DNA of 64,000 bases. Source: Amblyomma americanum. Its lineage: Eukaryota > Arthropoda > Arachnida > Ixodida > Ixodidae. Of this stretch, positions 34,301 to 46,075 are shown in pieces; the stretch's first letter is position 1, and every line of letters starts with the position of its first letter. The stretch is taken from the NCBI RefSeq assembly GCF_052857255.1, contig NW_027526762.1, forward strand, positions 1-64,000, in the 5' to 3' direction. The position numbers and the translations under genes are program-made. The notes beneath the pieces were generated by a model that was given only the letters and a program-made list of their open reading frames with translations, was not told where the DNA came from and ran no database searches.

Positions 34301-37300
34301 ATCATGGGCTGTTTCGAAGTTTTAAAGAGCAAGCGGACAAAGTAGTGGGCAAGAACTTAGTAGTCAACCCAACGTACCCGGGACTTTTCGAGGCGCACAT
34401 CGGCGGCTACATTACGACACGCGCTACGTTGCATATGCGGGAGCAGATGGGCGCGGAAAAAGTACTGTCGTAACATCTCAACATTATACTTCTACACGTA
34501 TGATTCACAGATAGAGGTCGAGCGTCCGCCGTCCATTGAGTGCGAGCACCTCTTTACATCAAACAGCGTGCAGCAGACGACGTGGGGCGTATATGACTTT
34601 GTGACACTTCAGCTATTACAGGTTGTGAGATGGGCAACCTATTCGTGAAATAAACGGAGAAGAACACATTTCACAGATATATACTGCACTGAATAAACTC
34701 TCATTCCTGGGGAACTATAATTTGTCCCATCATCATTAGCCGGACTACGCCCACTTCAGTACAAGAGCTTCTCCTATATTCCAACTAACCCTCTCCCGCG
34801 CCAGCTGAGGCTACCCTATCTCTGCAAACATCTGAGTGCGTTAAAATAACTGGTTTTGTACTTGGCCACAGTCTCCTCTATGAATACACCAATTGTTTCG
34901 ACACATGAACAGTAAAATGCAAGGAGCAGTTTATGTTCGAATATTGGAAGTCGTGGCCTTTTGAGTTCTCGAACAGGTGCGAATTATTTGGCATTTTTTG
35001 CTGTGCAGCCTCCAGTCGGAAGCCCTAGGCGCTCGGCGGTGAGCGGTTGTAACAGCGAGAATGAAGAAAGGGAGAGAATGGGGTGTATGCAATGCTCGTA
35101 GCTGGGATGCATTTGTCGGAACATCTGCACTGCCGAAGAGAGGCAGACCCGTTGCGTGACAGCAGGGATCTGGAAAGAGCTTTGTTTTGCTTGCTTTGAA
35201 TGGGTGTCTGCGTTCCTCTGGCGGACTGCTTCATGAGCACCCAAGTGCGCACCCCCTGCTGCCGTTTTCTTCGTTAGAGCCCCCCCAACCCCCCACACCG
35301 CGGGGTGCCCGCGAGCGGAATGCGGGTGGCCGCGTCGCTTTTCCGAGTTCCGAAGGAAAGCCCCTCCTACAGCAGCTGTCATTCACCGTCCCTTGCGTTC
35401 TTTTCATTTCGTCGTCGTGTTCGATTGGCGACTCCGAGGGACGTTTGGGGAGTTGTTTCGGTAATAGGTCGCGTGCGGGAGATGAACGGAGACTGCCACC
35501 GACTCAAGCAGCAGGAAGGTCCGTAGAGTTCTCCCTCCTGGTTCCCTGGCCGTTGCCAGATGACCTAAAACGTGGGTGGTGAGACGTGCGCACCTTGTAT
35601 GTTTGTTTGAGTCGAGGCCTGAACGTAGTCCCCTCGCCCATCTGTGTCGTGTTGGCGCTCCCGAGTCGGGAAGGCCTGATCTGGCTGCCTCTTCGTCATT
35701 GTAGGCCATTGCCGACTGCGACACGCGGTGAGCCATCGATATGTGACCTATGTCCTCGTAAAGATGAGCTTCGCGCATCCCCCAACCTCTTCTGTTACGT
35801 CGGGTGCAATATAACCCTTAGGTTCGCGAGCGAGCGCCCTTAGCTGCGCCGTCATGTGTGTGTATAGTCGTTGCTTTGTGCGCGCTCCGGCGCGGGCCCG
35901 CTTTTCAGAAGCTGCGGCAGGGCTGTGGGTTATACACATGTCTGCCATTAGTGCAGCGTTCTGTAATTCAGCTTACTGTGTAATGAACACTTGTGCTTTC
36001 AGATAACTGTGCTTTCCTTCCTTCAGAGCAAGAGTGAAGGCGCGCTGGGAACTCTTGGCTCTGCGTTGAGATTGCTCTGGCGAGATCGCGCGTTGTGTGG
36101 GCTAAGTGCCACCTAACGCCTTGCATTGGAACCCCACAAACTTCAGTTGTTTCGCCGGGCGCGTGCCTGCTTCGCGTGCGCACTGTGCTCTTTGAGGGGC
36201 GACGCCTGTATTGTCAGCCGTCAATTCCTTATAGCGGTAAGTGCTTTCGCTGCACTTTTACACCCTCTTCACCTTGTTGATAGCGGTTCCGAGTAGCCGG
36301 AGATTGCATCAATCGTAAGAACAAGTGCTCAGCACTATCGTGAGTGCAGGCATTAGTTATGAGACGACCAGGCCATGCATCGAAAAGATGATCTTGTGTG
36401 CCGCTGCGAATTGGGTGGGCTGCTGAAATTGACAGTTTTAAATGGAGGTCAAGTGTAAAAAGCTGTGCCCATAAATGGATGTAACCGGGCTCACAAGCAG
36501 TGTTCAAATCTGAATTCATTTATTTCTGCGGGTCAGTCCACACAGTCGATTGTTGTGGTCCACTTTTGCTAAACGTACTTCGGAAAGCTAAAAACTCTCG
36601 GCACTCTCCTACAACGGAGACTGCGTGCTCTTCCCGTCATATTTTTATACTGCAGAGACTAGAGCGAAATGTGGCACTCTTGTCGTGTGGAGTCGGCTCT
36701 TCAGCAGTTCATCCACCGTTTGAGTCATGCAAGTACAGGGACATTACGTATAGCTGATTTGAGGCGTCAGTGAGCAATTTATACCTAGATTTGTGGACAG
36801 TTAATCGGCATAACGCCAGCGCTGCTCTCAAAATGTCAGCTGGAATGACGCAGCAAACAGAATGTTAAACTGATTAAACCTACTATACAGATTGGAAGGA
36901 TTGTCATGATAGAAACAGAGTTGCACATTTCAGGCTACGAATCGACACGCGAACGAGTAACACTCTACTTGCTCAAGCACAACCTGCAGCTGGCGCAGAG
37001 AAGAGGGCGCTGCATTCAAGCCTGCTCGTGACAAGCCATAGGTGCAAGCGTATGTTTAAATGCTATTTTCTTCCACGGCTGCTCATTAGAGTGCATTACT
37101 CTCGTAACGTTCACAGGCCATAATACTATTTCAGCTCTTTCCGCTCGGTTTTGTTGTCTTTAAATAAAGAATATGGATTTTTATGGCGCAAGGGCATCTA
37201 TGGCCAAAGAGCATGGCACAAGGTCATTTTAAACTTCTCAAGGTCGGGTCAGAGATCCATTTCCCAAGCATTTCACCTTTAATGAGCTGAGCACCAGGCC

Positions 37301-40300
37301 CAGGGAAAGCTTGTACCCACTGTATCACCGGTGGGTACCCGGTGACACTGGGGATCGAACGTTTTCGTGTCATTTAACCCTCCTAATAAATAGCACCTCC
37401 CATCATTTCAGTTCATACAGTACACCTTATTTAAATAAACGCTGCTTTCGCGCTGTTTTCTCTAGTTTCTTTTTTGCGAGAATAAACTCTCTACCAATAT
37501 GTATTTACTAACAATTGGCTTAACTTATTCCTGGCACACAATTTCATGGCCTACAAAACATAAGGGTACGTAATGCGGAACGTGAAACGTGCCAATACCC
37601 AAGATTACTGCCATTGGTGAACCCTACCCATTGTAAAGAAAGCAACTTAAGTAGGAAGATGGCAACTGGCTGCATTGATGCGCCAGGCTGTTTTATCCAA
37701 AAGGGATTGTGTCGCAACCTCTCTCCGCTGGAAGCATCCCTTCGATTAGAAATAAAACGCAAGAGGGCACAATGCTTGATGCCAGCCATATTTGAGTTAA
37801 TCAGCGTTCCATCTTTCCTTGGTTGTGTCTTAATTACTTCAGCCTGAAGCTGCCTCTCTGCTGCTAGTATGGAAGCTCTTAATTTACCCCGCCTTCTGTA
37901 GCTTAATGTCTTTGCAGTGAGACGTTAAGACCTTTACCAATCCTCTGGTGGACCTCGTCAGATGTAAGCCAGCCACTCGCTCCGAGACCTGTGCGCAACC
38001 AGTGCGCGGCACCCATCTAACGAGCGCGTGTTTAAATTCGTTCAACCGCAAACTTCAGAATAACGAAGGCACCGGCGCGTCTAGGTGTAGTTTTGGACCT
38101 TTGCTTGCGAAGACAAACATTATCTTGTTTGTGCGGGTGAGGTGCAAACCAAATCCGCGGTACTGGCTACTTTGACGTGCCCGTTTGTTTTCAAGGAGCG
38201 GACGATTACGTCTAATTCTTATTCTAGCCGGGACCGTCTCTAAGTGCGCTCGGGCCATTCTTCTTAACGCTCCAACTAGCGGTGGGCGGTTTCTAGACTT
38301 CGGTGGGTCGCGGTTTGTGTGCAGGCGCTATTTTCGAAGCCGCTAGCCTATGAAGGTGATAGGAGCCTGTGCCTTTGTCTGCAGATGGCTCTGGAGTCTT
38401 GCGTAAAGAAAACCGAGACGGCAGTATTCCGAAGCAGCTATCTCGGTCTTGAGAGGCGGTTGTGAGACTGTGCGTTCGCTTTCGCGAGCTGATAAGGCAG
38501 TCCGGTGACACCAAAAAACGGACCGGAAGGTGACCGGACTTAAGCGCTGCTGACCTGCTCGGGGAGCAGTGAGAAGGCAGATAAGGAATCTGTTGGCGCT
38601 GAATAAGGTCAACCGCGACAGCGAATCTCGGAATGTCGAGGTATCTTGGCAGGAGCAACAGCGACGACGCGCACGGCCGCGTCCGACTCGAGCGCGTGCG
38701 CCCACGTGCGCCGGGAGACACGCAAAGGAGGCGTTTCGCTCCTTTCGCTTACGGCACGGTTCAGGTGTCCGCGGAGATGTGAGACAGATACTGCGCCATT
38801 TCCTTTACCCAAAAACCGAATTTCAATTTTCATTTCTTATCGAAAATTTCGCCTTCGAATGGTCAAATGAGCTTGCGAAACTACCTGCGCCATAACTCTC
38901 CACTTCTACTTATGCGACAGCTTCGTACTAGCGCTGTAGTGTAGAGCCCCCACCGTTACCTTTCCCAAAGGACAGAAGAGCGGATGAAGCGCGATTCTTT
39001 TGTGGTTATCTGGTCCCACGCAAACCCTGCACGCGTTGCGACAGTGTTAGTGGAACGTGGTTTCGTGATGTGATGGTCCTGGCTCCGTGTCATCGGAATA
39101 CTAATACTTTGGTAAGCGGTCACAAAAGTGTTGCTCCGAAGCGTTTACCCTCAAGCGTAGAATGCCTGTAAAATTACACGACGTCGCGCGTCGGTTCTTT
39201 TCTAGCACATAACCTGGTTCAGTAGTTTTGAGCTGGGCGAGTCGGTACATGAGTGCAGAAAGAAAACCAGCCCAAAGGACGGAGACACAGAACAGGAACA
39301 CAGGACGATGCTGGACTATAAACTGCATTTATTTCAGAAACGATCACATTTATACCCTTAAGTATCAAACCAAGCTTGCGCACACATGACAGATTTACAA
39401 GAAAAGGCAGTTTGCAGCATCACTGACAACCATCAGGACCGCAATCATTTTGCGACACGTTACGTTAAGCAGTTCAAAAATCTAATTTCTTTATCTAATA
39501 GACTAACCGTCCTGTCACTTACACATCGATATGCTTGTTTAACGATATGGTATGCCTCTAGAATTTCGCGTTGGCTCTTAGTTTTACCGCGTCAAAAAAT
39601 TGAAGCCTTCTTGAAGAGCGGAGTGCATTTGTGCTTCCTGAAATGTTTAGGCAAATTCGCCCCGTCATCTGTGGAAAGCGACCTTTCATGTTCTCTGATC
39701 CGGGTGTTAAGACAGCGGCCAGTCTGCCCAATGTACACATTACCCTACTTGCACGCACTTTCACACAACATAAAGAAGGTCGCGAGTAGGCACGGTGTAG
39801 ATGTAGTCTTCTCAGCCCCGCGAAAACCGGCCAGTTTCTGCAGAAGAACTGACGGTAGCAAGAGTAAAGTTTCACAGTGCACAATCAATCATGAATTCAA
39901 ATACGTCACCTGTGCTACCCAGATAGTGTACTGCATACTTTTATCGTGCGGGAATATGTACATTGGGCAGACTGGCCGCTGTCTTAACACCCGGATAAGA
40001 GAACATGAAAGGTCGCTTTCCACAGATGACGGGGAGAATTTGCCGAAACATTGCAGGAAGCACAAATGCACTCTGCTCTTCATGAAGCCTTCAATTTTTA
40101 AACGCGGTAAAACTAAGAGTCAACGCGAAATTTTAGAGGCATACCATTTCATTAAACAAGCAGATCGATGTGTGACACGACGGTTAGTCTATTAGATAAA
40201 GAAATTAGATTTTTGAACTGCTTAACGTAACGTGTCGCGCAATGACTGCGGTCCTGATGGTTGTCAGTGATGCTGCAATCTACCTTTTCTTGAAAATGTG

Positions 40301-43300
40301 TCATGTGTGCGCAAGCGTGGGTTGATACTGAAGGGTATAAATGTGATTGTTTCCGAAATAAATGCAGTCGATAGTCCAGCGTCGTCCTGTGTTCCTGTTC
40401 TGTGTCTCCGTCTTTTGCGCTGGTTTTCTTTCTGCAATCATAACCTGGTCTCGTCTACTTCAGATGCGATTACTGCATAATAATGACAATGACTGTTGCT
40501 TTCTGGCACAACTCGTGGCGTCCGTTCTCCAAGGTCGCCAGAGGAGAAGCAAACATGCGTAGCAGAAGAAGGTAGATAGAGGATCGGAATGTACTGAGCA
40601 GCCCATGTGTCATGAGCGGCGTTTACATGAGCTCGACGGTCGTGTCGAGTTCTTCAGAGGGTCCATGCATATGCCGTCCTGTCGAGGGGTCCTGTACAGT
40701 CAGCGCGACAGCGAAGGATGATTTGGCCCTCAGACGCCTCCCGAAAATTGCCCTTTTCCCCCTCTCTTCGTGAAAGACATGAGAGCGCAAAAATGGCAAC
40801 AAAGACGAGTAAGGGATCAGGACGAGCGCGGTTTTTTTACTCGTCCGTGTTGCCATTTTTGCGCTCTAATGTCTTTCACGAATATGCACCAACAAGCCCA
40901 GTTGCAAGTACTTCTTCCCCCTCTGTTTCCTAGAGAAATGATTCTGTACAGGGGGCAAGAGGCGATTTACTGCTCGCGCAGTCCCGGCTTCGCGGGTACG
41001 CCGCGACTGTCTACTCGCTGGTATCGAGTTCATGTGGACGGATACTCGTCGAGTTCTGGTAACCTTGTTCAGCCCGACGCCTGACTCGACGTGCTGCTGT
41101 CGCGTTCATGTAAGTGAAGCTATAAGATGGGAAGAATAGATTGCATTCCTTGACCCGCATCACCTTTAGTACCCAACATTGTATTGTTCTTCATAATGTT
41201 CCTCATCTGTGTATTCCTTTTTCGCTGAGACCTAGCTAAGCCCTCGCCTGCTCATATTCCTTGGCTTAGAGGTTAGCATCAAAATTAGGCCCGGCAGATG
41301 GCTGTTGTTGTTCGATGAAAAAATTCGGAGAGCTTATAGCGTTTTCGTTCATACATAACCTTCATTTTATAGTTAAATGTCAGATAATCAACGTTGTGTA
41401 CCTCACTTCTTCGTTACCGTCCTACTGGTTGCTATGCATGAACACACTAGCTCGGCTTCAAGCAGCAGAGAGCGCCACGTGTTGCCTCATCGCTCCGCGC
41501 CAGGTATATCCTCTTCTGCCTGTTAAGAGCCACGCGTACATGCGCAGCCGACATACGTGCAACGAATTCCCAACGTATCCTGTATCGTGCTCGAAGTCAC
41601 GTCGTCCACCACGTGAGGAAACCTTGCACTGCGCATTCCAGGGAAGGCGTTAAAGGACAGCAGTGAGACGTCACTGCCTAGCGGTCAGGTTTCCGTGCGC
41701 TGTGCACGCTGTAGAAATCAATCCCAGCCTCCTGCTGCAATATCAATTTACCGCCGTGTCACGCGAAGCTGGCGAGCTAGTCCAGACGGGTTCCACTGTT
41801 AAAAAAAAAAGTAAAGGCTGGAGTGCTGGTGAAGATCAGTTTCCCTGACGCCATGTGATCCTGGCATTGTTGTCGGCCGCCTTATCGGCGAGATCAGTTT
41901 TTCGTTTGCTGCTCATTCGGCACCTTTTACACTTGGAGGTTTCGCGTCGGCAACAGGACTGCAAGTCCGAATAGCAGCATATCGTCGTAGGCATCCTCCT
42001 ATTGCAGATATTCGTAAGATCGTTCTGTCGGATTGAGTACAATTTCGCTTGTTTGCCGTTTAAGGACTGTCGTGTCGGTTCGAGGCCACTATAATTCGCT
42101 GCAGACGGAAACTGTCATCTGGCATGAACAGGCCGCTCAAGATTGTGGGACATGCTCCTTATCGTATTGAACGCGTGGTTGTTGTGGAGAGGGGTGGTGG
42201 CAAAAATGTGGGTTGGGGACAGCCTATTGTGAACAGACAATGGCACTTGTTAGGGTACAAATCATAGGAGACACGTATACCTTTCTGATGAAGATTTCGA
42301 GGGCTAGCCTCCGCTCATACTTTTTTTGCGATGCTCTCGTTTCTGAGAAAGAAAAATCAGCCGCTCCACTTTATCTATGAAAAGACAATGCCTTTTTCGG
42401 GCCAGCTTGATTGGCAAGCTGAGTCGCATGATCATCCTGTAGAGTGAGTGGAAAAATGACTAGGTGCCTCTTTTTCTCTCACACGCACACGCTCACATGC
42501 ACAAACACATATACCACGGTTTTGTCTCCGAAAGAGGAATGTACTGCTAACGCAGCCAAATGCGGATGCGCAGGAGGGCTGAGTGCCACCCATTCCCACA
42601 ACAAATGTCCAACTGACCAACTTCTGTCGCTTGTTTTGCTACACACATGTCGCGATAAGAAAACGCCTTGGCGCCTTTATTGTCCAGCAGTCATATTTTC
42701 TCCCTCAAGTAATTTCACGCTCTTGTTAGTTACAAAATTGCGATAACGGGATCTATGCACTCTTGTTCTGGAGGAAAACCTGCTGTCTTGGAGCCTTAGA
42801 AACACCATACCGTTATTTCTCCCTACATGCATGCCGAGGTGACGAGGCAGCCTTTCAGTGTGCGCGCCTAACCAGTTATCGCCGAAAGCTAGCGAGAGCA
42901 CGTGCAACAGGCTCGTAGCAGGTTTACTAAATGAAACCTTGCTGCGGGTGCATCTGCTCGTCTAACAGCCGTGTCCACGCGAATTGCTGAGGCGACGTTA
43001 CTCGCTGGCCAACGCATTCCGTACAGCGCGCCGACTTTGCTGTGTTTGCAATCCGCCTCCTGTGCAGACTGTCCCGCGTGTTTACGCAGGTACGGCTTCG
43101 GCGACGGCCCGGAGCCCAGCCGTGACGAGTGGCTGGCGGTGAAGTTCAAGCTGGACCTGGACTTCCCTAACTTGCCGTACCTGATCGACGGCGACGTGCG
43201 GATGACGCAGAGCCAGGCCATCCTGCGCTACCTGGGCCGCAAGCACGGACTGGCGCCCAAGGACGAGGAGACACAGCGAAGGGTCGATCAACTGGAGCTG

Positions 43301-45617
43301 CAGGTAAAGCATGCCCTTGGGACATAAGCGAGAATGCCATGATATAAAAGCACCTAGGTGTTTAGATTGGCGCTCAAGGAGGCTATTTGACGGGACTTAA
43401 ATGTTTCGTTTGCATTAAGAATTTTTCGCCTCCATGTCTCCTTAAGCACAGATTCGCAACTGCCCAGTGACAGCAACGGTCTTAACCGGGTAGCACAAGT
43501 TTTTCCTTTGCCTTTGCGCGAACTCGGGAGGAGCGCAGCGCTCAGTCACTGTCATAGAGGAAAGGGCTGATATCCCTGCAATAAAGAAGCAAAGCCACTC
43601 ATCTTCTGTGAAGAGAGAATATAACGGAAGTTCGTCCTCCTATTCTCTGAGGAACAACTTGAGAATGTTTGCTAACCAAAAACAAGTTAGTAAAAAGTTC
43701 TGACATGACACTAAGCATTTCAAGCTTTTTGACTCTGCTTCTCCACCGCTTCCTCGGTGGCTTCGCAGGCTTCCGACGTCATCTGGGCAGCCGTGCGTGT
43801 TTGCTATGACCCTGCCTACACTGAGGAGAAGCGTTGCCAGTTCCTGGTCGATATCGCTGACAAGCTTCACCAGTTCGAAGCGTACCTCGCAAAGTACGGG
43901 CCCTTCGGAGCTGGGAAGAGCGTCACTTACATAGACTTCCTGCTCTACGAGACTCTGCAGGTACGTTCTTGCTCTGAACTCCGGCATAATAATAGAGTTA
44001 TCAGCGCAACTTACAGGGGGTGCCTGTAAAGCTGGGAAAAAGCGAAATAGGAAATTTCTGGAAACCGAAAGCAGTGTCGGCTAGGGACATTTACACTGTC
44101 CCAGCCAGCCTCGTACAACTCAAACCGGCTCGAGGCTTAATGTAGCGTTCTGAGAGACGGATGCTGTCTTCCCGTTGGTTTCCTAGTGTATGCTCGGAAG
44201 CCCGATGAGCGGCAACCCCGTCCTTGTCACTCTTGCACCTTAAAATCCTCTTACTGTCGCGTTACAACGCAACGGGTAGTTTTAAGTCGCAGGGAGTACG
44301 TCGCAGCAGGAGACTAGCCCTCCTTACCCGGAATGAACTATTTTCACGGAGTAAACCCGAAGTGGTGGTTGATTCAGTTTTGTAGCTGTTACACGCGCAT
44401 AGTTCGAACAGGGATTTCAAAAGAAGTTCGCTTGGAAACAAAGCATTTTACATTCCTCAGGCAAGATGTAAGCGACAAAATGGTGGTATCCAGTTTTATC
44501 GACAGGATGTTTGGTGGTTCGTTCATAAAATGCACTAAAGTTTGCTCATAGAGTTTGCACATATCCTTCCGCCACCACTATCTATCACTACGACTTCATG
44601 AAAGTCGCGAAAAGGACTGAAAAACGGGGGAGAAGGGGGGGGGAATTGAAGTCACATTCTGGTAGAAACCCTGCTACACGTTCTGCGCGACATTATCGTA
44701 AGACGAAGCACGGCATTTCCACCCTGAGATGGGAGAAGTGTTATATCGGTACAAACTGCTAACGTAATCTGGCGCAAAACCTCCGGGCATTTCCTTCACG
44801 CTGCTAACGGCGCTAACGGCGTGCATTCAATACGTGTTAACAAAATCTGCACGACGAAACCGCTTTTCACCGACTCCTCACGCAGGATGGCATAGTATAG
44901 CTCTTGAAATCTGCTCTTTCACGCTTTTTCTTCTATCACATTGGAGTGAACGCAAATTTTATTCTGTATGACTCCAGCTAAGGATATAGAACAGCTGCGC
45001 AGGGCAATCTTTAAGGTTTTCTAAGCCCAGCGTGTGCGGAAATTAACGTTGCGCTGTTTCATGATGTGCGATGGGACGCCAAAGATTTCCAGTTCGCGTG
45101 TCGGTGTACCGCTAGACTTCGCGGAATCGAACGTGGAAGAGCTATATCCACAAGACGGTGGCTACGCGAAGGGAATAACTTTATTTCTTTATAAAAAGAC
45201 CGGATGGCGATGGATCAAGAGACCGATCGCCACTACCAGCAGGTGAAGTAAGTTGGGCAGGTATGCCTTTGCCCTCGACTTTTTGTAATCGCAGTTACCT
45301 GACAAAACCAATTGCTCTGACTGTACCGGCTGCAGGCCCCACTTTACACCTCTGTTTTCTTTAACGACAAAAATCGCGCCCTGTCACCTTGCGGTGCGTT
45401 CCTATCTCAACGGCGCGTTTCGCAGGTGATCAAGATCCTTGGCCCTAGCACCTTCCGCAAGGGCTACCCTCCTCTAGTCGAGTACTGCGAGCGTGTAGCT
45501 GCCCTACCAGGGCTCAAGGAATACCTGGCCTCGGACCGCTTCAAGTCCTGGCCCATCTGGAGCCCCTTCGCCAAGGCTCTGGCCGCGCAGCAGAAGCCAC
45601 CTGCCGATGACTGCTGA
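31222..45617 (+). CDS. Mu-class glutathione S-transferase gene (four coding exons)
   Basis: Cytosolic GST; the family conjugates glutathione to electrophiles for detoxification and works as a dimer. Joined exons (31222-31318, 43090-43303, 43769-43960, 45426-45617) give 231 residues if one missing base in exon 1 is allowed, close to the 215-230 usual for mu GSTs. Seen: N-terminal GYW with the expected catalytic Tyr at residue 8, then DIRGLGEPIR in the shifted frame; the glutathione-binding QSQAILRYLGRKHG stretch in exon 2; and the all-helical C-terminal domain through YCERVAALPG and FKSWPIWSP in exons 3-4. All introns are GT-AG and phases match (2, 0, 0). Intron lengths are 11,771, 465 and 1,465 bp. 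The odd point is the exon 1 frameshift, which makes the annotated reading frame open only after correction. Family assignment is firm; functionality is uncertain. Confidence 0.93.
32397..32621 (+). repeat. tRNA-derived SINE with 13-bp target-site duplication
   Basis: tRNA-like head (gtggttatggcgctcggctg; B box ggttcgatccc at 32453-32463), body shared with Ruka (gtgcgatgtcagtgcacgt), and a different tail ending gctttgggacgttaaacccc. Flanked by ccttcctcctgag at 32384-32396 and 32622-32634. Same strand as the host GST transcript. Confidence 0.9.
34728..34835 (-). mobile_element. RTE-like LINE, extreme 3' end
   Basis: catcatcattagccggacta onward is the minus-strand end of the family at 16775-17390, diverged. 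Confidence 0.6.
37175..37355 (-). repeat. Second-family tRNA-derived SINE, head-truncated
   Basis: Reverse complement of the SINE at 46899-47150: tttttatggcgcaagggcat, the ctgagcaccaggcccaggg segment and ggggatcgaac (B-box part). The tRNA A-box end is missing. Confidence 0.75.
38735..38840 (+). repeat. Ruka-type SINE, 3' end
   Basis: cgcttacggcacggttcagg, gcggagatgtgagacagata, ctgcgccatttccttt and an aaaaaccga tail. Confidence 0.85.
39219..40438 (+). mobile_element. Penelope-like element: two head-to-head truncated copies with flanking direct repeat
   Basis: 39957-40436 and the reverse complement of 39253-39737 are about 480-bp arms that look more than 90 percent identical. The 219-bp centre belongs to the plus-strand copy. 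The plus strand codes the PLE C-terminus: VVFSAPRKPASFCRR, then CGNMYIGQTGRCLNTRIREH (GIY-YIG-like, GNMYIGQT at about 39950) and SQREILEAYHF, stopping at about 40195. Both arms include AATAAA. The whole is flanked by cataacctggt at 39208-39218 and 40439-40449, consistent with a single insertion. The family's GIY-YIG domain nicks target DNA. Confidence 0.88.
40769..40905 (+). mobile_element. Penelope-like 3' tail with 44-bp inverted repeat
   Basis: 40769-40812 pairs with 40837-40880 (41 of 44 positions, 24-base loop). The right side continues caccaacaagcccag, the PLE end motif. Only the tail of the element is present, in the same head-to-head geometry as 39219-40438. Confidence 0.65.
43090..43303 (+). 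CDS. GST exon 2
   Basis: Acceptor CAG at 43087-43089 and donor CAG|GTAAAG at 43304. The first base completes the Arg codon begun in exon 1, followed by YGFGDGPEPSRDEW. It carries the thioredoxin-fold half of the enzyme, including DFPNLPYLIDGD and the glutathione-contacting TQSQAILRYLGRKHGL. The 71 codons after the split codon have no stops or frameshifts. Confidence 0.95.
43304..43768 (+). other. GST intron 2 (465 bp)
   Basis: GTAAAG donor and GCAG acceptor; no other feature seen. Confidence 0.9.
43769..43960 (+). CDS. GST exon 3
   Basis: Acceptor GCAG at 43765-43768 and donor CAG|GTACGT at 43961. Sixty-four codons in phase 0 from ASDVIWAAVRVCYDP to SVTYIDFLLYETLQ, the helical substrate-binding domain of mu GSTs. 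No disruptions. Confidence 0.95.
43961..45425 (+). other. GST intron 3 (1,465 bp)
   Basis: GTACGT donor and CGCAG acceptor; small unsupported ORFs only. Confidence 0.9.
45426..45617 (+). CDS. GST exon 4 with stop codon
   Basis: Acceptor CGCAG at 45421-45425. It reads VIKILGPSTFRKGYPPL, then YCERVAALPGLKEYLASDRF and KSWPIWSPFAKAL, ending KPPADDC and TGA at 45615-45617. This is the conserved C-terminal end of mu-class enzymes with a slightly longer tail. No disruptions. Confidence 0.95.
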   Translation: MIKILGPSTFRKGYPPLVEYCERVAALPGLKEYLASDRFKSWPIWSPFAKALAAQQKPPADDC

Positions 45618-45696
45618 TGGGTGGCTGTCGATGCTGTCAACACGGGGACCCGGCGTTCGTGACCGCCCGACTTTAAAAGAGAATGTTCCTCATTAA

Positions 45697-45707
45697 AATA
45701 AAATAAA
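45697..45707 (+). promoter_or_regulatory. GST polyadenylation signals (two overlapping AATAAA)
   Basis: Two AATAAA hexamers overlap by one base at 45697-45702 and 45702-45707, about 80 bases after the GST stop codon and on the same strand. The cleavage site is expected 10-30 bases downstream. Confidence 0.8.
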
Positions 45708-45917
45708 CTTCATGGCTTTATAAAAAATATACCCTCAGATTGCCTCTGCGTTCGGAGCTTTTTTAGCCGTGGAAAACGCGGAAGAAAATACTAAGCTCTT
45801 GAATGGTTGCTGTGTTGTAGGTCGGGCGCTGTTCAATATCGTAAGGCATGAAGCCTCACATTTGCTACTACTGTATAACCCTGCAGTAGTGTTACGAGGA
45901 GGCATACATTAGACTAC

Positions 45918-46075
45918 TGGAGATAAGTGCCCAATAGTTTACTTAGCAATTTACCCTAGATGGCGGCTAAAAAGACGAAAATGTGTAACCAAAAGCACTT
46001 GCCTGGAGTTATGTGCCCAATACGTTACTCCAGGTGGCGGCTAAAAAGATGAAAACTTTCCAACAAAAGCACTTA
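45918..46075. repeat. 74-bp degenerate tandem duplication
   Basis: tggcggctaaaaaga..gaaaa and ..aaaagcactt recur at 45961 and 46035, preceded in both by tgcccaata..ttact. Two diverged units. Confidence 0.55.

Larger units (their letters stand above)
31319..43089 (+). other. GST intron 1 (11,771 bp)
   Basis: Donor GTGCGG at 31319, acceptor TTTACGCAG at 43081-43089. Holds a SINE (32397), RTE-like tail (34728), second-family SINE (37175), Ruka end (38735) and two Penelope-like palindromes (39219, 40769). 35180-35560 and 35840-36200 are comparatively GC-rich with overlapping ORFs and could hide an alternative first exon, but I see no matching GST start there. Other parts (32640-34700, 36200-37170, 41100-43080) show no gene. 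Confidence 0.8.

Noticed and set aside
34984..35582. Independent gene or alternative GST first exon at 34984-35582
   Set aside because: Opposite-strand ORFs overlap, composition is GC-rich and no GST-like N-terminus or donor in the right phase is visible.
39386..39740. First half of the 269-codon plus-strand ORF at 39386-40195 as protein
   Set aside because: It is the antisense of the inverted Penelope-like arm; only the part after about 39740 is sense coding.
42971..43327. 118-codon plus-strand ORF as a complete protein
   Set aside because: Its first part is intron 1 sequence before a clear acceptor and its end reads into intron 2; only the exon 2 part is real.
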